Below, in pieces: positions 1 through 5,884 of a DNA stretch of 7,026 nucleotides. This stretch comes from an uncultured Rikenella sp. (GTDB lineage Bacteria; Bacteroidota; Bacteroidia; Bacteroidales; Rikenellaceae): the NCBI RefSeq assembly GCF_910577125.1, contig NZ_CAJTMN010000100.1:1-7026 (forward strand), in the 5' to 3' direction. Each line of letters opens with the position of its first letter. Position 1 is the stretch's first letter. The translations under genes and the position numbers were made by a program. The notes beneath the pieces were generated by a model. It was not told the DNA's origin, did not search any database, and worked only from the letters and a program-made list of their open reading frames with translations.

Positions 1-21
1 GCATCCTCTAAAGTTTTTCTG

Positions 22-45
22 GTTCTCTTTGTTCACAAAGAGAAC
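22..45 (-). repeat. Perfect 10-bp inverted repeat in the sdhA-sdhB gap
   Basis: The arms GTTCTCTTTG (22-31) and CAAAGAGAAC (36-45) are perfect complements around a 4-base loop. The hairpin lies 54 bases after the sdhA stop codon, in the transcribed gap before the expected sdhB gene. On the minus strand it is followed by A-rich sequence rather than a T run, so it does not look like a classical terminator. An RNA-processing or stability element between two subunit genes is a reasonable inference. A possible ATG at 4-2 (minus strand), directly after AGAGG, may be the start of sdhB, but only four bases are visible. Confidence 0.6.
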
Positions 46-98
46 AGTACCCTCCGGTTAGGGACAGAAAGAACGAGTTAAAAGATGGGAAAATGTGG

Positions 99-2045
99 TT
101 AGTCTTTGTAGTTGCGTTGAGCGAGGTGAACCGTTTCGAAGACCAGTTTTTCTTTGTGGAGTTCCGGTTCCGCGTCCGGGCCCTTGTATTCCCAGACTGC
201 GACGTAGGCATAGTTGTCGTCGTCGCGCAGCGCTTCGCCTTCCGGCGTCTGGAACTCTTCGCGGAAGTGGCCGCCGCAGGATTCGTTGCGGTTCAGGGCG
301 TCGCGCGCCATGAGTTCGCCCATCTCCATGAAGTCCGCCACGCGGAGCGCCTTTTCGATCTCCTGGTTGAATTCGCCTTCGACGCCCGGTACCCGGACAT
401 TCGACCAGAACTCTTTCCGGAGCCGTTGGATCTCCGTGATCGCCTTTTCGAGGCTCTCTTTGGTGCGGCCCATGCCGACGTATTCCCACATGATGTTCCC
501 CAGCTCTTTGTGCAGGTCGTCTACGGAGCGTTTCCCGTTGATGGAGAACAGTTTGTTGATCTTGTCCGTCACGGCCTTTTCCGCTTCGGCGAATGCCGGA
601 TGGTTGGTGTCGATCTTCGGCGTCTGGATGTCGTGCGAGAGGTAGTCGCCCAGGGTGTACGGAATCACGAAGTAGCCGTCCGCCAGGCCCTGCATCAGCG
701 CGGATGCCCCCAAGCGGTTGGCCCCGTGATCCGAGAAGTTGGCTTCGCCCAATGCGTACAGCCCCGGAATGGTGGTCATCAGGTTGTAGTCGACCCAGAT
801 GCCTCCCATCGTATAGTGCACGGCCGGATAGATCATCATCGGTTCTTCGTACGGATTCACGTCGACGATCTTTTCGTACATCTGGAACAGGTTCCCGTAG
901 CGTTGTGCGATGACCTCTTTACCCAAGCGTTTGATGGCGGTCGAGAAGTCGAGGAAGACGGCGAGACCTGTTTCATTCACCCCGAACCCTGCGTCGCACC
1001 GCTCTTTGGCTGCCCGCGATGCCACGTCGCGCGGAACGAGGTTCCCGAAGGCCGGATAACGGCGTTCCAGGTAGTAGTCGCGATCTTCTTCCGGAATCTG
1101 AGAGGCTTTCTTGGCGCCCGAGCGTACCGCTTCGACGTCTTCCATCTTCTTCGGTACCCAGATGCGGCCGTCGTTCCGCAGCGATTCCGACATGAGGGTC
1201 AGTTTCGACTGCTGTTCGCCGTGTTTCGGGATACAGGTCGGGTGGATCTGGGTGAAGCACGGGTTGGCGAACATGGCTCCTTTCTTATAGCACTGCCAGG
1301 CGGCCGATCCGTTGGAGTTCATGGCGTTGGTCGAGAGGAAGAAGACGTTGCCGTAGCCTCCGGAGCAGATCAGCACGGCGTGTGCTCCGTGCCGTTCGAT
1401 CTCGCCGGTCACGAGGTTCCGGGTGATGATCCCGCGTGCTTTGCCGTCGATCAGCACGACGTCGAGCATCTCATGCCGCGGGTATGACTTGACGGAGCCT
1501 TTCTGGATCTGCCGGTTCAGCGCGGCATAAGCTCCCAGCAACAGCTGCTGCCCGGTTTGGCCGCGTGCATAGAAGGTGCGCGAAACTTGTGCGCCGCCGA
1601 ACGAGCGGTTGTCGAGCAGTCCGCCGTAGTCGCGCGCAAAGGGCACGCCTTGTGCCACGCACTGGTCGATGATGGAGTTGGCTACTTCGGCGAGTCGGTA
1701 GACGTTGGCTTCGCGTGCCCGGTAGTCGCCCCCTTTGATGGTGTCGTAGAAGAGGCGGTAGACGGAGTCGTTGTCGTTCTGGTAGTTCTTGGCTGCGTTG
1801 ATCCCCCCTTGTGCGGCGATGGAGTGTGCGCGCCGCGGCGAGTCGCTGATGCAGAAGACTTTGACGTTGTATCCCAGCTCGCCGAGCGAGGCGGCGGCGG
1901 AGGCTCCGGCAAGGCCGGTCCCGACGACGATCACGTCCAGTTTGCGTTTGTTGGCCGGGCTGACGACTTTGATGTCTGCTTTATGTTTGCTCCACTTCTG
2001 GGCCAACGGCCCTTCGGGAATCTTGGAGTCGAGTTTGTTGCTCAT
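99..2045 (-). CDS. sdhA: Fumarate reductase/succinate dehydrogenase flavoprotein subunit
   Basis: This is the catalytic FAD subunit that interconverts fumarate and succinate on the inner face of the cytoplasmic membrane. The 648 residues match the length of the type-B (Wolinella-like, about 656 residues) family. A Rossmann FAD motif G42-T-G44-L-A-G47 is followed by RRAHSIAAQGG, where H74 is the expected covalent flavin attachment histidine. Active-site motifs are H268-P-T, the R339-D-V-A-S-R region (proton-donor arginine), H410-Y-T-M-G-G and G441-A-N-R-L-G. The MSNKLDSKIPEGPLA start resembles Bacteroidales homologues, which supports the chosen ATG. The gene follows sdhC by 64 bases in the usual C-A-B order, and sdhB should lie beyond the left edge. 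In an anaerobe the physiological direction is probably fumarate reduction with menaquinol, producing succinate, but sequence alone cannot decide this. Also named frdA. No damage is seen. Confidence 0.97.
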   Translation of the reverse strand: MSNKLDSKIPEGPLAQKWSKHKADIKVVSPANKRKLDVIVVGTGLAGASAAASLGELGYNVKVFCISDSPRRAHSIAAQGGINAAKNYQNDNDSVYRLFYDTIKGGDYRAREANVYRLAEVANSIIDQCVAQGVPFARDYGGLLDNRSFGGAQVSRTFYARGQTGQQLLLGAYAALNRQIQKGSVKSYPRHEMLDVVLIDGKARGIITRNLVTGEIERHGAHAVLICSGGYGNVFFLSTNAMNSNGSAAWQCYKKGAMFANPCFTQIHPTCIPKHGEQQSKLTLMSESLRNDGRIWVPKKMEDVEAVRSGAKKASQIPEEDRDYYLERRYPAFGNLVPRDVASRAAKERCDAGFGVNETGLAVFLDFSTAIKRLGKEVIAQRYGNLFQMYEKIVDVNPYEEPMMIYPAVHYTMGGIWVDYNLMTTIPGLYALGEANFSDHGANRLGASALMQGLADGYFVIPYTLGDYLSHDIQTPKIDTNHPAFAEAEKAVTDKINKLFSINGKRSVDDLHKELGNIMWEYVGMGRTKESLEKAITEIQRLRKEFWSNVRVPGVEGEFNQEIEKALRVADFMEMGELMARDALNRNESCGGHFREEFQTPEGEALRDDDNYAYVAVWEYKGPDAEPELHKEKLVFETVHLAQRNYKD

Positions 2046-2109
2046 GTGTTTTTCGGAATGATTGGGTTCTGAAAAATAGTGGGTGGATGGCTCTCGCCGT
2101 ATCGGACGG

Positions 2110-2775
2110 CTACTTGCCGAAGATGGCGAGAATCAGTACGGCGATCGGAATCGAGATGAAGCCGACGGCTACGATCAGGGCGTAGACTCGTGCCGCGCAC
2201 TGCCACCGGCGGATCCAGATCTGGTTGTCGAGGCCGATGGTCTGGAAGGCGCTCCAGAAGCCGTGGCGCAGGTGGAACCACAGGGCGATGATCCAGACCA
2301 TGTAGAGGATCGAGACGATCGGGTTGGCGAAGGTCTGGATGAGCAGTTCGTACGGGTTGTTCACGGCTTCGCCGCCGATGAAGTGCTGGAGCTGCATGTG
2401 GCTCCAGAAGTCGGTCAGGTGCCAGGCGAGGATCCCGAGGATGATGATGCCCAGTACGTACATGTTCCGAGATTCCCAGGTCGAGGAGGCGCTCAGGTCT
2501 TGTACTTTGTACTTCACGGGCCGTGCGGTCCGGTTCTTCAGGGTGATGACGGTGGCCCACGCGATGTGGATCACGAAGCCGGCGGCGAGCACGGGTACCA
2601 TGACTTGGATCACGGGGTTGGTGTCCATGAATTCGCACATGGCGTTGTAGGCGTCTTCCCCTCCGTAGAAGAAGAGGTTGGCCACGAGGTGGACGAGCAG
2701 GAAGATGAGCAGGAACAGGCCTGAGAGGCTCATTACGAGTTTCTTCCCGATGGAGGAGCTCCAGAGTTTACTCAT
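2110..2775 (-). CDS. sdhC: Di-heme cytochrome b membrane anchor of fumarate reductase/succinate dehydrogenase
   Basis: This 221-residue integral membrane protein anchors the flavoprotein and iron-sulfur subunits and exchanges electrons with menaquinone. Five hydrophobic helices can be read at about residues 12-36, 56-78, 105-121, 149-168 and 196-219, the pattern of the single-subunit type-B cytochrome b family. Histidines in or near these helices (H29, H70, H119 and H168 or H171) are the likely axial ligands of two b hemes, by analogy with Wolinella FrdC. The N-terminus (MSKLWSSSIGKKLVMSLSG) is typical, so the start is confident. It is the first gene of the operon, behind a Bacteroidetes-type promoter and a leader of about 125 bases with a hairpin. 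The 64-base gap to sdhA contains a small 5-bp hairpin at 2096-2110 touching the stop codon. Confidence 0.95.
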   Translation of the reverse strand: MSKLWSSSIGKKLVMSLSGLFLLIFLLVHLVANLFFYGGEDAYNAMCEFMDTNPVIQVMVPVLAAGFVIHIAWATVITLKNRTARPVKYKVQDLSASSTWESRNMYVLGIIILGILAWHLTDFWSHMQLQHFIGGEAVNNPYELLIQTFANPIVSILYMVWIIALWFHLRHGFWSAFQTIGLDNQIWIRRWQCAARVYALIVAVGFISIPIAVLILAIFGK

Positions 2776-2853
2776 AGGTTTGGTTGTTTTGAATGATTTG
2801 TATTTTGTAAGCCGAGTCGTGTGTCGTGCGGTGTCGGGGAAAAGGGAACCGCC

Positions 2854-2885
2854 GGAGCCGGGAGGCGAAGCCTCGGGCCGGCTTC
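2854..2885 (-). other. Stable hairpin in the sdhC 5' leader
   Basis: GGAGCCGG (2854-2861) pairs with CCGGCTTC (2878-2885), with one G-T wobble. Inside, GAGGC (2862-2866) pairs with GCCTC (2870-2874) around a 3-base loop, leaving a GGG bulge (2875-2877) on one side. It lies downstream of the predicted sdhC promoter and about 80 bases before the start codon, so it would form in the mRNA leader. A role in mRNA stability or control is inferred. No known riboswitch family is recognised. Confidence 0.5.
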
Positions 2886-2908
2886 TGTGCGCATTGTTTT
2901 CCTGCTAA

Positions 2909-2940
2909 CAAAGATATTTCCCTTTTTCGTATTACACAAA
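2909..2940 (-). promoter_or_regulatory. Bacteroidetes-type promoter for sdhCAB
   Basis: On the minus strand TTTG (2940-2937) is followed after 20 bases by TATCTTTG (2916-2909). This matches exactly the Bacteroides consensus TTTG-N19-21-TAnnTTTG. Transcription should start a few bases downstream, near 2902, giving a leader of about 125 bases before sdhC. The surrounding DNA is AT-rich, unlike the GC-rich leader that follows. Confidence 0.8.
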
Positions 2941-2969
2941 TTTTTGGTGTCCGGCGCGGGTTGTGGCCG

Positions 2970-3009
2970 AAAAAAAGACTGCCGCAAGCGATCGGGTGTC
3001 GGTTGCGGC
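2970..3009 (-). terminator. Intrinsic terminator after the NVEALA/propeller/thioredoxin cassette
   Basis: Read on the minus strand, GCCGCAA (3009-3003) pairs with TTGCGGC (2987-2981). A further CGA/TCG pairing is possible inside the loop. After four bases there is a run of seven T (2976-2970). It lies about 40 bases beyond the stop codon of the thioredoxin-like gene and just upstream of the sdhC promoter, so it would separate the two transcription units. Confidence 0.7.
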
Positions 3010-3046
3010 GGTTCGTTTGGTTTGCGGGGCGGGCAGAAGCGGGCGC

Positions 3047-3637
3047 TTATTGCGGCAGGGTGCCGCCGTTGGCGACGAGGCGGGAGATGGTGCTCTTATA
3101 CAGCTCCCACATCTTGGGGTTCCCGATCGGGGAGCCGACGAGCACGACGCGGTTCTCCCGATCCAAAAGGAAGGTGTGGAACACAGGGTTCGCCGGCAGG
3201 CCGGGGTTCGAGCGCTCGAAAACCCCGGCGGTGTCGAGAAATACTGGATAATCGAAACGGCTGCCATAAAGAGCAACTTCAATTTCATCGACGGTCGTAG
3301 CACTCGTGTTCAGCAGATACAAAAACCGACACGTGCTATCTGCTGCCCCCAAGTCCTGCATCAATGCATGCCACTCGAACAGTTGCTTGAGCCGACACGG
3401 AGTGCATCCTTCGGCATTGTAATAGACCAAAACTTTGGCCGACGCGGAGGTGTCGCGACAGGAAAGCATGGTGTCGCGATCCATGGTTCGAGCGGCCAAA
3501 CGGGTCGGAAATTCCAACCGAGAGCCGATTGTCTGCTGCAACTGCTCTGCACCCGATCGGGAGGCGCAAGAATAGGCCAGCGGCCAGCAGAGTACAGGCA
3601 AACAGAATCGTAAAAACAGGCTTCTTTTAATAAACAT
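3047..3637 (-). CDS. Thioredoxin-like lipoprotein (TlpA/redoxin-like fold)
   Basis: From the ATG at 3637 this is a 196-residue protein with a lipoprotein signal (FIKRSLFLRFCLPVLCWPLA, then YSC; predicted lipidated Cys 24). A segment with strand V-L-V-Y-Y and motif E-G-C78-T-P-C81-R gives a thioredoxin-type CxxC at the start of a helix. N-P151-V-F-H-T-F-L-L-D fits the cis-proline strand, and D-R-E-N-R-V-V-L-V-G-S-P the final hairpin of the fold. It should sit in the membrane facing the periplasm and carry out thiol-disulfide chemistry. The frame stays open upstream to an ATG at 3682, with another ATG at 3649. The start at 3637 is preferred because it gives a compact signal peptide and only an 11-base overlap with the upstream propeller gene, typical of translational coupling. 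It is the last gene of the cassette. The substrate is unknown; the cysteine-bearing peptide encoded two genes upstream is a candidate, by inference. Confidence 0.8.
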   Translation of the reverse strand: MFIKRSLFLRFCLPVLCWPLAYSCASRSGAEQLQQTIGSRLEFPTRLAARTMDRDTMLSCRDTSASAKVLVYYNAEGCTPCRLKQLFEWHALMQDLGAADSTCRFLYLLNTSATTVDEIEVALYGSRFDYPVFLDTAGVFERSNPGLPANPVFHTFLLDRENRVVLVGSPIGNPKMWELYKSTISRLVANGGTLPQ

Positions 3638-4745
3638 ACCGATAAACATGCGAATTCCCGTCTTCTTCATACGACAAAACATAGATCGTCCGACTCTCCG
3701 GGTCGACGTCGAACGAAAGAACCGGACGGTCGACGGTGAATTTCATCCGGGGTGTGCCCTCCCAGTCGAAAGCATAGATGTGCTGTACGGGCTGAATCTC
3801 GTCTGATACCGGGTGGCCGGAGTACGAGGCCCAGATCAAGCCGCCGCGAGAGACGCCGACGAAGTAGGCGTCGCGGGTCTCGCCGTCGATCGAAAAGGCC
3901 GGATAGGTATTTCCCTGTCGCTCGCACCGGAATTTCGGATAAAAGCCTGCCGGGCCGTGCAGCCGGTGCAGACGTTCGCCGGTCGCGAGGTCGTAGATGT
4001 CGAGCAGGTCGGTGTTCTGATACAAAACGGCCATCCGGCCGGCGGCGGAATCGACGACGGCGTTGCAGGCGAAAATCTGTGACCAGTAGACCGGATCGAC
4101 TGCGTCGGGCAATTCGGGATGCGCTCCGCAAGACCGGAGGAGCGTTCCGTTCGGATCGGTCGTGATGATCCACGGCCGGTCGCCTTCGGAGAGGGTCAGA
4201 GAGACCGTTTCGCCGTTTCGGGCAGGGAAACTGCGCCAGCAGGCGGTTTCATCCAAACGAATCTCCTCCTGGGGACGAATCACAATCCCGTCCCGATCCG
4301 CACCGCCGGCCAAACGGGAGAGGTTGTTTTCCAAGGTGTCCACATCATACAGCAGGACTTTCTGCTGTACGTAGTCGGTGTGAACGAGGGCGTTCCGTTG
4401 CGGGGCATAATAAAGGTAGCGGCCGCTCAGCGCTTCGCCGGGGCCCCGACCGCGGCTCAGCATGTCGCACAACCGGCGGCCGTCGGTCGTGTAGACGGAA
4501 ATCCGGCTCTTCATCCGGTCGCTGTTGACCAGATAGATATAGCCGTTCTGCTGAACGAGGGCCAGGGGCTCCATGAGTTCCGGAAATGGCAATTTTTCGC
4601 CGGTCAGGGAGCGCACTTCGGGAACGAGGCTGTCGGTAAAGGTCTCGGCACCGGGGTATTGTGAATCGCTTTTCGGGTTTTTCGGGCCGGCGCAGGAAAA
4701 AACGATACACAACAGGCCTAAGATAGGTACAAAATAGGGCTTCAT
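3627..4745 (-). CDS. Six-bladed beta-propeller lipoprotein (BF3164/TolB-like family)
   Basis: This 372-residue protein starts MKPYFVPILGLLCIVFSC. The lipobox V-F-S-C18 marks a lipoprotein signal. The rest shows repeated blade-like units: short beta segments ending in patterns such as I-Y-L-V-N, I-S-V-Y-T-T-D-G, V-L-L-Y-D-V, L-L-D-I-Y-D-L-A-T-G-E, I-Y-A-F-D-W-E-G and I-Y-V-L-S-Y. A strand plus 'DG/EG' turn every 45-60 residues is typical of TolB/NHL-like six-bladed propellers. From memory it resembles the Bacteroidales 'BF3164 family lipoprotein' group, whose biochemical role is not known. It is probably on the outer membrane or periplasmic and may bind a peptide or other ligand. It follows the NVEALA-type gene by 73 bases, including a hairpin, and overlaps the thioredoxin-like gene. 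No truncation is seen. Confidence 0.85.
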   Translation of the reverse strand: MKPYFVPILGLLCIVFSCAGPKNPKSDSQYPGAETFTDSLVPEVRSLTGEKLPFPELMEPLALVQQNGYIYLVNSDRMKSRISVYTTDGRRLCDMLSRGRGPGEALSGRYLYYAPQRNALVHTDYVQQKVLLYDVDTLENNLSRLAGGADRDGIVIRPQEEIRLDETACWRSFPARNGETVSLTLSEGDRPWIITTDPNGTLLRSCGAHPELPDAVDPVYWSQIFACNAVVDSAAGRMAVLYQNTDLLDIYDLATGERLHRLHGPAGFYPKFRCERQGNTYPAFSIDGETRDAYFVGVSRGGLIWASYSGHPVSDEIQPVQHIYAFDWEGTPRMKFTVDRPVLSFDVDPESRTIYVLSYEEDGNSHVYRYVY

Positions 4746-4762
4746 AAACTATCTGACAAATG

Positions 4763-4796
4763 AAAGAGCTGATATGGGGTAGTATACCAGCTCTTT
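4763..4796 (-). terminator. Hairpin between the NVEALA gene and the propeller gene (possible attenuator)
   Basis: AAAGAGCTG (4763-4771) and CAGCTCTTT (4788-4796) are perfect 9-bp complements. The inner TAT/ATA can add three pairs around an 8-base loop. On the minus strand the arm ends in CTCTTT and is followed by CATTTG, a poor T run, so termination may be partial. Its position just after the stop codon of a short peptide gene and before a large lipoprotein gene fits an attenuator or 3' stabiliser that raises peptide output over the downstream genes. This role is inferred. Confidence 0.5.
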
Positions 4797-4818
4797 GAGT
4801 TACACAAATTGAATCGAA

Positions 4819-5112
4819 TCATTTGCGCCAGCTATCACAAGTATAAGTATGTTGACTTTCATTAATGATAACCGGAACCCGACAAGCTCTATACGGATCC
4901 CGAGTGCAAAATTGATTACAATCCAACGTAATTTCGAGTTCATCCCATTTATCCATTTCATCAGGCGGTAAAGCCATGGCTTCCAAATTTTGAAGGGTCA
5001 GGTCGGACAGCTCCGATTGTTGGGTTTGTGCTTTGAGGTAGGTCATTGCCGACGCACCGCAAATCAGGGCTGCGCCGCCGGCAGCCAACAGGATTTTGGT
5101 TAATTTCTTCAT
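4819..5112 (-). CDS. NVEALA-family small exported protein
   Basis: This is a 97-residue protein. Residues 1-22 (MKKLTKILLAAGGAALICGASA) form a basic, hydrophobic signal-like segment. Residues 34-47 read ELSDLTLQNLEAMA, a variant of the 'LSDLALANVEALA' block that names the Bacteroidetes NVEALA family (Pfam PF14055, from memory). The C-terminal part is polar and has four cysteines, C65-x3-C69, C77 and C92, the first three in D-C-N-Q-F-C and Y-R-A-C. These could form two disulfides after export. It is the first gene of the cassette behind its own promoter. The function of the family is not established. Suggestions in this entry of an exported or surface peptide handled by the neighbouring propeller and thioredoxin-like lipoproteins are inference. 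Confidence 0.85.
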   Translation of the reverse strand: MKKLTKILLAAGGAALICGASAMTYLKAQTQQSELSDLTLQNLEAMALPPDEMDKWDELEITLDCNQFCTRDPYRACRVPVIINESQHTYTCDSWRK

Positions 5113-5136
5113 GACAACATGAATTTAAAAAGTGAA

Positions 5137-5150
5137 AAAATAGTTTTACT
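5137..5150. repeat. 14-bp direct repeat, copy 1
   Basis: AAAATAGTTTTACT occurs here and identically at 5371-5384, near both ends of the divergent intergenic region. This copy falls in the predicted untranslated leader of the NVEALA gene. The core AAAATAGTTTT is itself an imperfect palindrome. Confidence 0.6.
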
Positions 5151-5176
5151 GCTCGATCTGAAATCGAACCGCACCT

Positions 5177-5209
5177 CAAATATAAACATCGCAATCGAAT
5201 ATTTCTAAA
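5177..5209 (-). promoter_or_regulatory. Bacteroidetes-type promoter for the NVEALA cassette
   Basis: On the minus strand TATATTTG (5184-5177) fits the -7 consensus TAnnTTTG. At the expected distance upstream the -33 region reads TTTA (5209-5206) rather than TTTG, with 21 bases between. The predicted start of transcription is near 5170, leaving a leader of about 57 bases before the ATG at 5112. A small TCGAT/ATCGA inverted repeat (5153-5167) lies right at that start and could be a protein site. Confidence 0.6.
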
Positions 5210-5355
5210 TTTCGATGAATTGTTTTATTTTTAAAATTATTCGATAATAATTGCGCTGCTTTAATGTGCGTTGCAATCTTTGTGCGGGAGGATGGACGGG
5301 GCTTCTGTTGAAGTTGGATAAAGATAATTATTTCGGAGAAAAAGCGAAAGAAAAT

Positions 5356-5404
5356 TTTGGAGAACTCGATAAAATAGTTTTACTTTGTACTCGTTATAGA
5401 TTTG
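5356..5404 (+). promoter_or_regulatory. Promoter region of the perR-rubrerythrin operon
   Basis: Two readings are possible. TTTG (5356-5359), 20 bases, then TTACTTTG (5380-5387) fits the Bacteroidetes consensus with one mismatch in the -7 box and would start transcription near 5394. Alternatively TAGATTTG (5397-5404) is a perfect -7 box, but no TTTG lies at the right distance, and the transcript would be nearly leaderless. In the first reading the operator palindrome lies just downstream of the start. In the second it overlaps the -7 box. Either arrangement allows repression. Confidence 0.5.
5371..5384. repeat. 14-bp direct repeat, copy 2
   Basis: This AAAATAGTTTTACT is identical to 5137-5150. 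The copy lies inside the predicted perR promoter and overlaps the upstream -7 candidate, so a protein bound here could affect that promoter. Confidence 0.6.
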
Positions 5405-5418
5405 TAATCATTACAAAT
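5400..5418. promoter_or_regulatory. PerR/Fur operator palindrome
   Basis: ATTTGTAATCATTACAAAT is a perfect 9-1-9 inverted repeat centred on C5409. Its inner 15 bases TTGTAATCATTACAA differ from the Bacillus PerR box TTATAATNATTATAA by one symmetric base in each half. It ends one base before the perR start codon and overlaps a -7-like TAGATTTG, which indicates autorepression of the operon. Confidence 0.8.
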
Positions 5419-5419
5419 T

Positions 5420-5848
5420 ATGAAGCGAATCGATGAGGATGCGGCGGCGGTGTTGCGGCGGTGCGGGGTGCGGCCTTCGGTGCAGCGGGTGGCGGTGATG
5501 GACTACCTCTTGAAGCATCGTACGCATCCGACGGCGGAGGAGGTCTACGGGGCTTTGGTGCCGCAGATGCCGACGCTGTCGAAAACGACGGTCTACAATA
5601 CGCTCAATCTGCTGGTGGAGCGGGGGGCGGCGGCGCACCTTACGATCGAGCCGGGGTGTTCGAGGTTCGACGGGGATATGTCGGTGCACGGGCACCTATA
5701 CTGTACGGCTTGCGGGGGGGTGTACGATATATGCTTGTCCGAAGCGCCGCGGCTGCCGGTGGCGGAGGGGCATCGGATCGAGGCGGTGCAGCTCTATTGT
5801 CGGGGGATTTGCCGGGAGTGCGCAAAGAAAAACGTTCAGAACAACTAA
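5420..5848 (+). CDS. perR: PerR-type Fur-family peroxide-responsive repressor
   Basis: This 142-residue metal-dependent repressor has an N-terminal winged helix (recognition region T-L-S-K-T-T-V-Y-N-T-L, residues 52-62) and a C-terminal dimerisation domain. The structural zinc site is C95-x2-C98 with C131-x2-C134. The regulatory site reads H36, D84, H90, H92 and D103, which lines up with Bacillus subtilis PerR H37, D85, H91, H93 and D104. The aspartate at D103 is the residue associated with peroxide sensing rather than the glutamate of Fur proper. The ATG is fixed by the operator ending one base upstream; no Shine-Dalgarno is present, as is usual in Bacteroidetes. The partner gene, a rubrerythrin, follows after 36 bases and supports an oxidative-stress role. 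Codons are strongly G/C-ending, like the neighbours. Iron- or zinc-specific Fur roles are less likely. Confidence 0.92.
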   Translation: MKRIDEDAAAVLRRCGVRPSVQRVAVMDYLLKHRTHPTAEEVYGALVPQMPTLSKTTVYNTLNLLVERGAAAHLTIEPGCSRFDGDMSVHGHLYCTACGGVYDICLSEAPRLPVAEGHRIEAVQLYCRGICRECAKKNVQNN

Positions 5849-5884
5849 TAATCATTTCCAAACCAAAACAAACCATTCACAGTT

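Noticed and set aside
93..1487. 464-codon open frame on the plus strand
   Set aside because: It lies wholly antisense to sdhA. High-GC genes leave long open frames on the opposite strand, and its translation shows no recognisable domain, while sdhA has all family motifs.
2096..2110. GCCGT/ACGGC hairpin in the sdhC-sdhA gap as a terminator
   Set aside because: It has only five pairs, overlaps the sdhC stop codon and lacks a T run. It may be chance in GC-rich DNA.
2963..3613. 216-codon open frame on the plus strand
   Set aside because: Antisense to the thioredoxin-like lipoprotein gene and through its terminator. The minus-strand product has a signal peptide and CxxC; this one has no recognisable features.
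5251..5436. 61-codon open frame on the plus strand in the divergent region
   Set aside because: It runs through the perR promoter and operator and overlaps the perR start out of frame. The composition is that of AT-rich regulatory DNA, and no known family is recognised.
5844..5862. Second PerR operator before the rubrerythrin gene
   Set aside because: The bases around TAATAATCATTTCCAAA match the perR operator at 13 of 19 positions but are not palindromic outside the core AATCATT. The 36-base gap points to cotranscription from the perR promoter.
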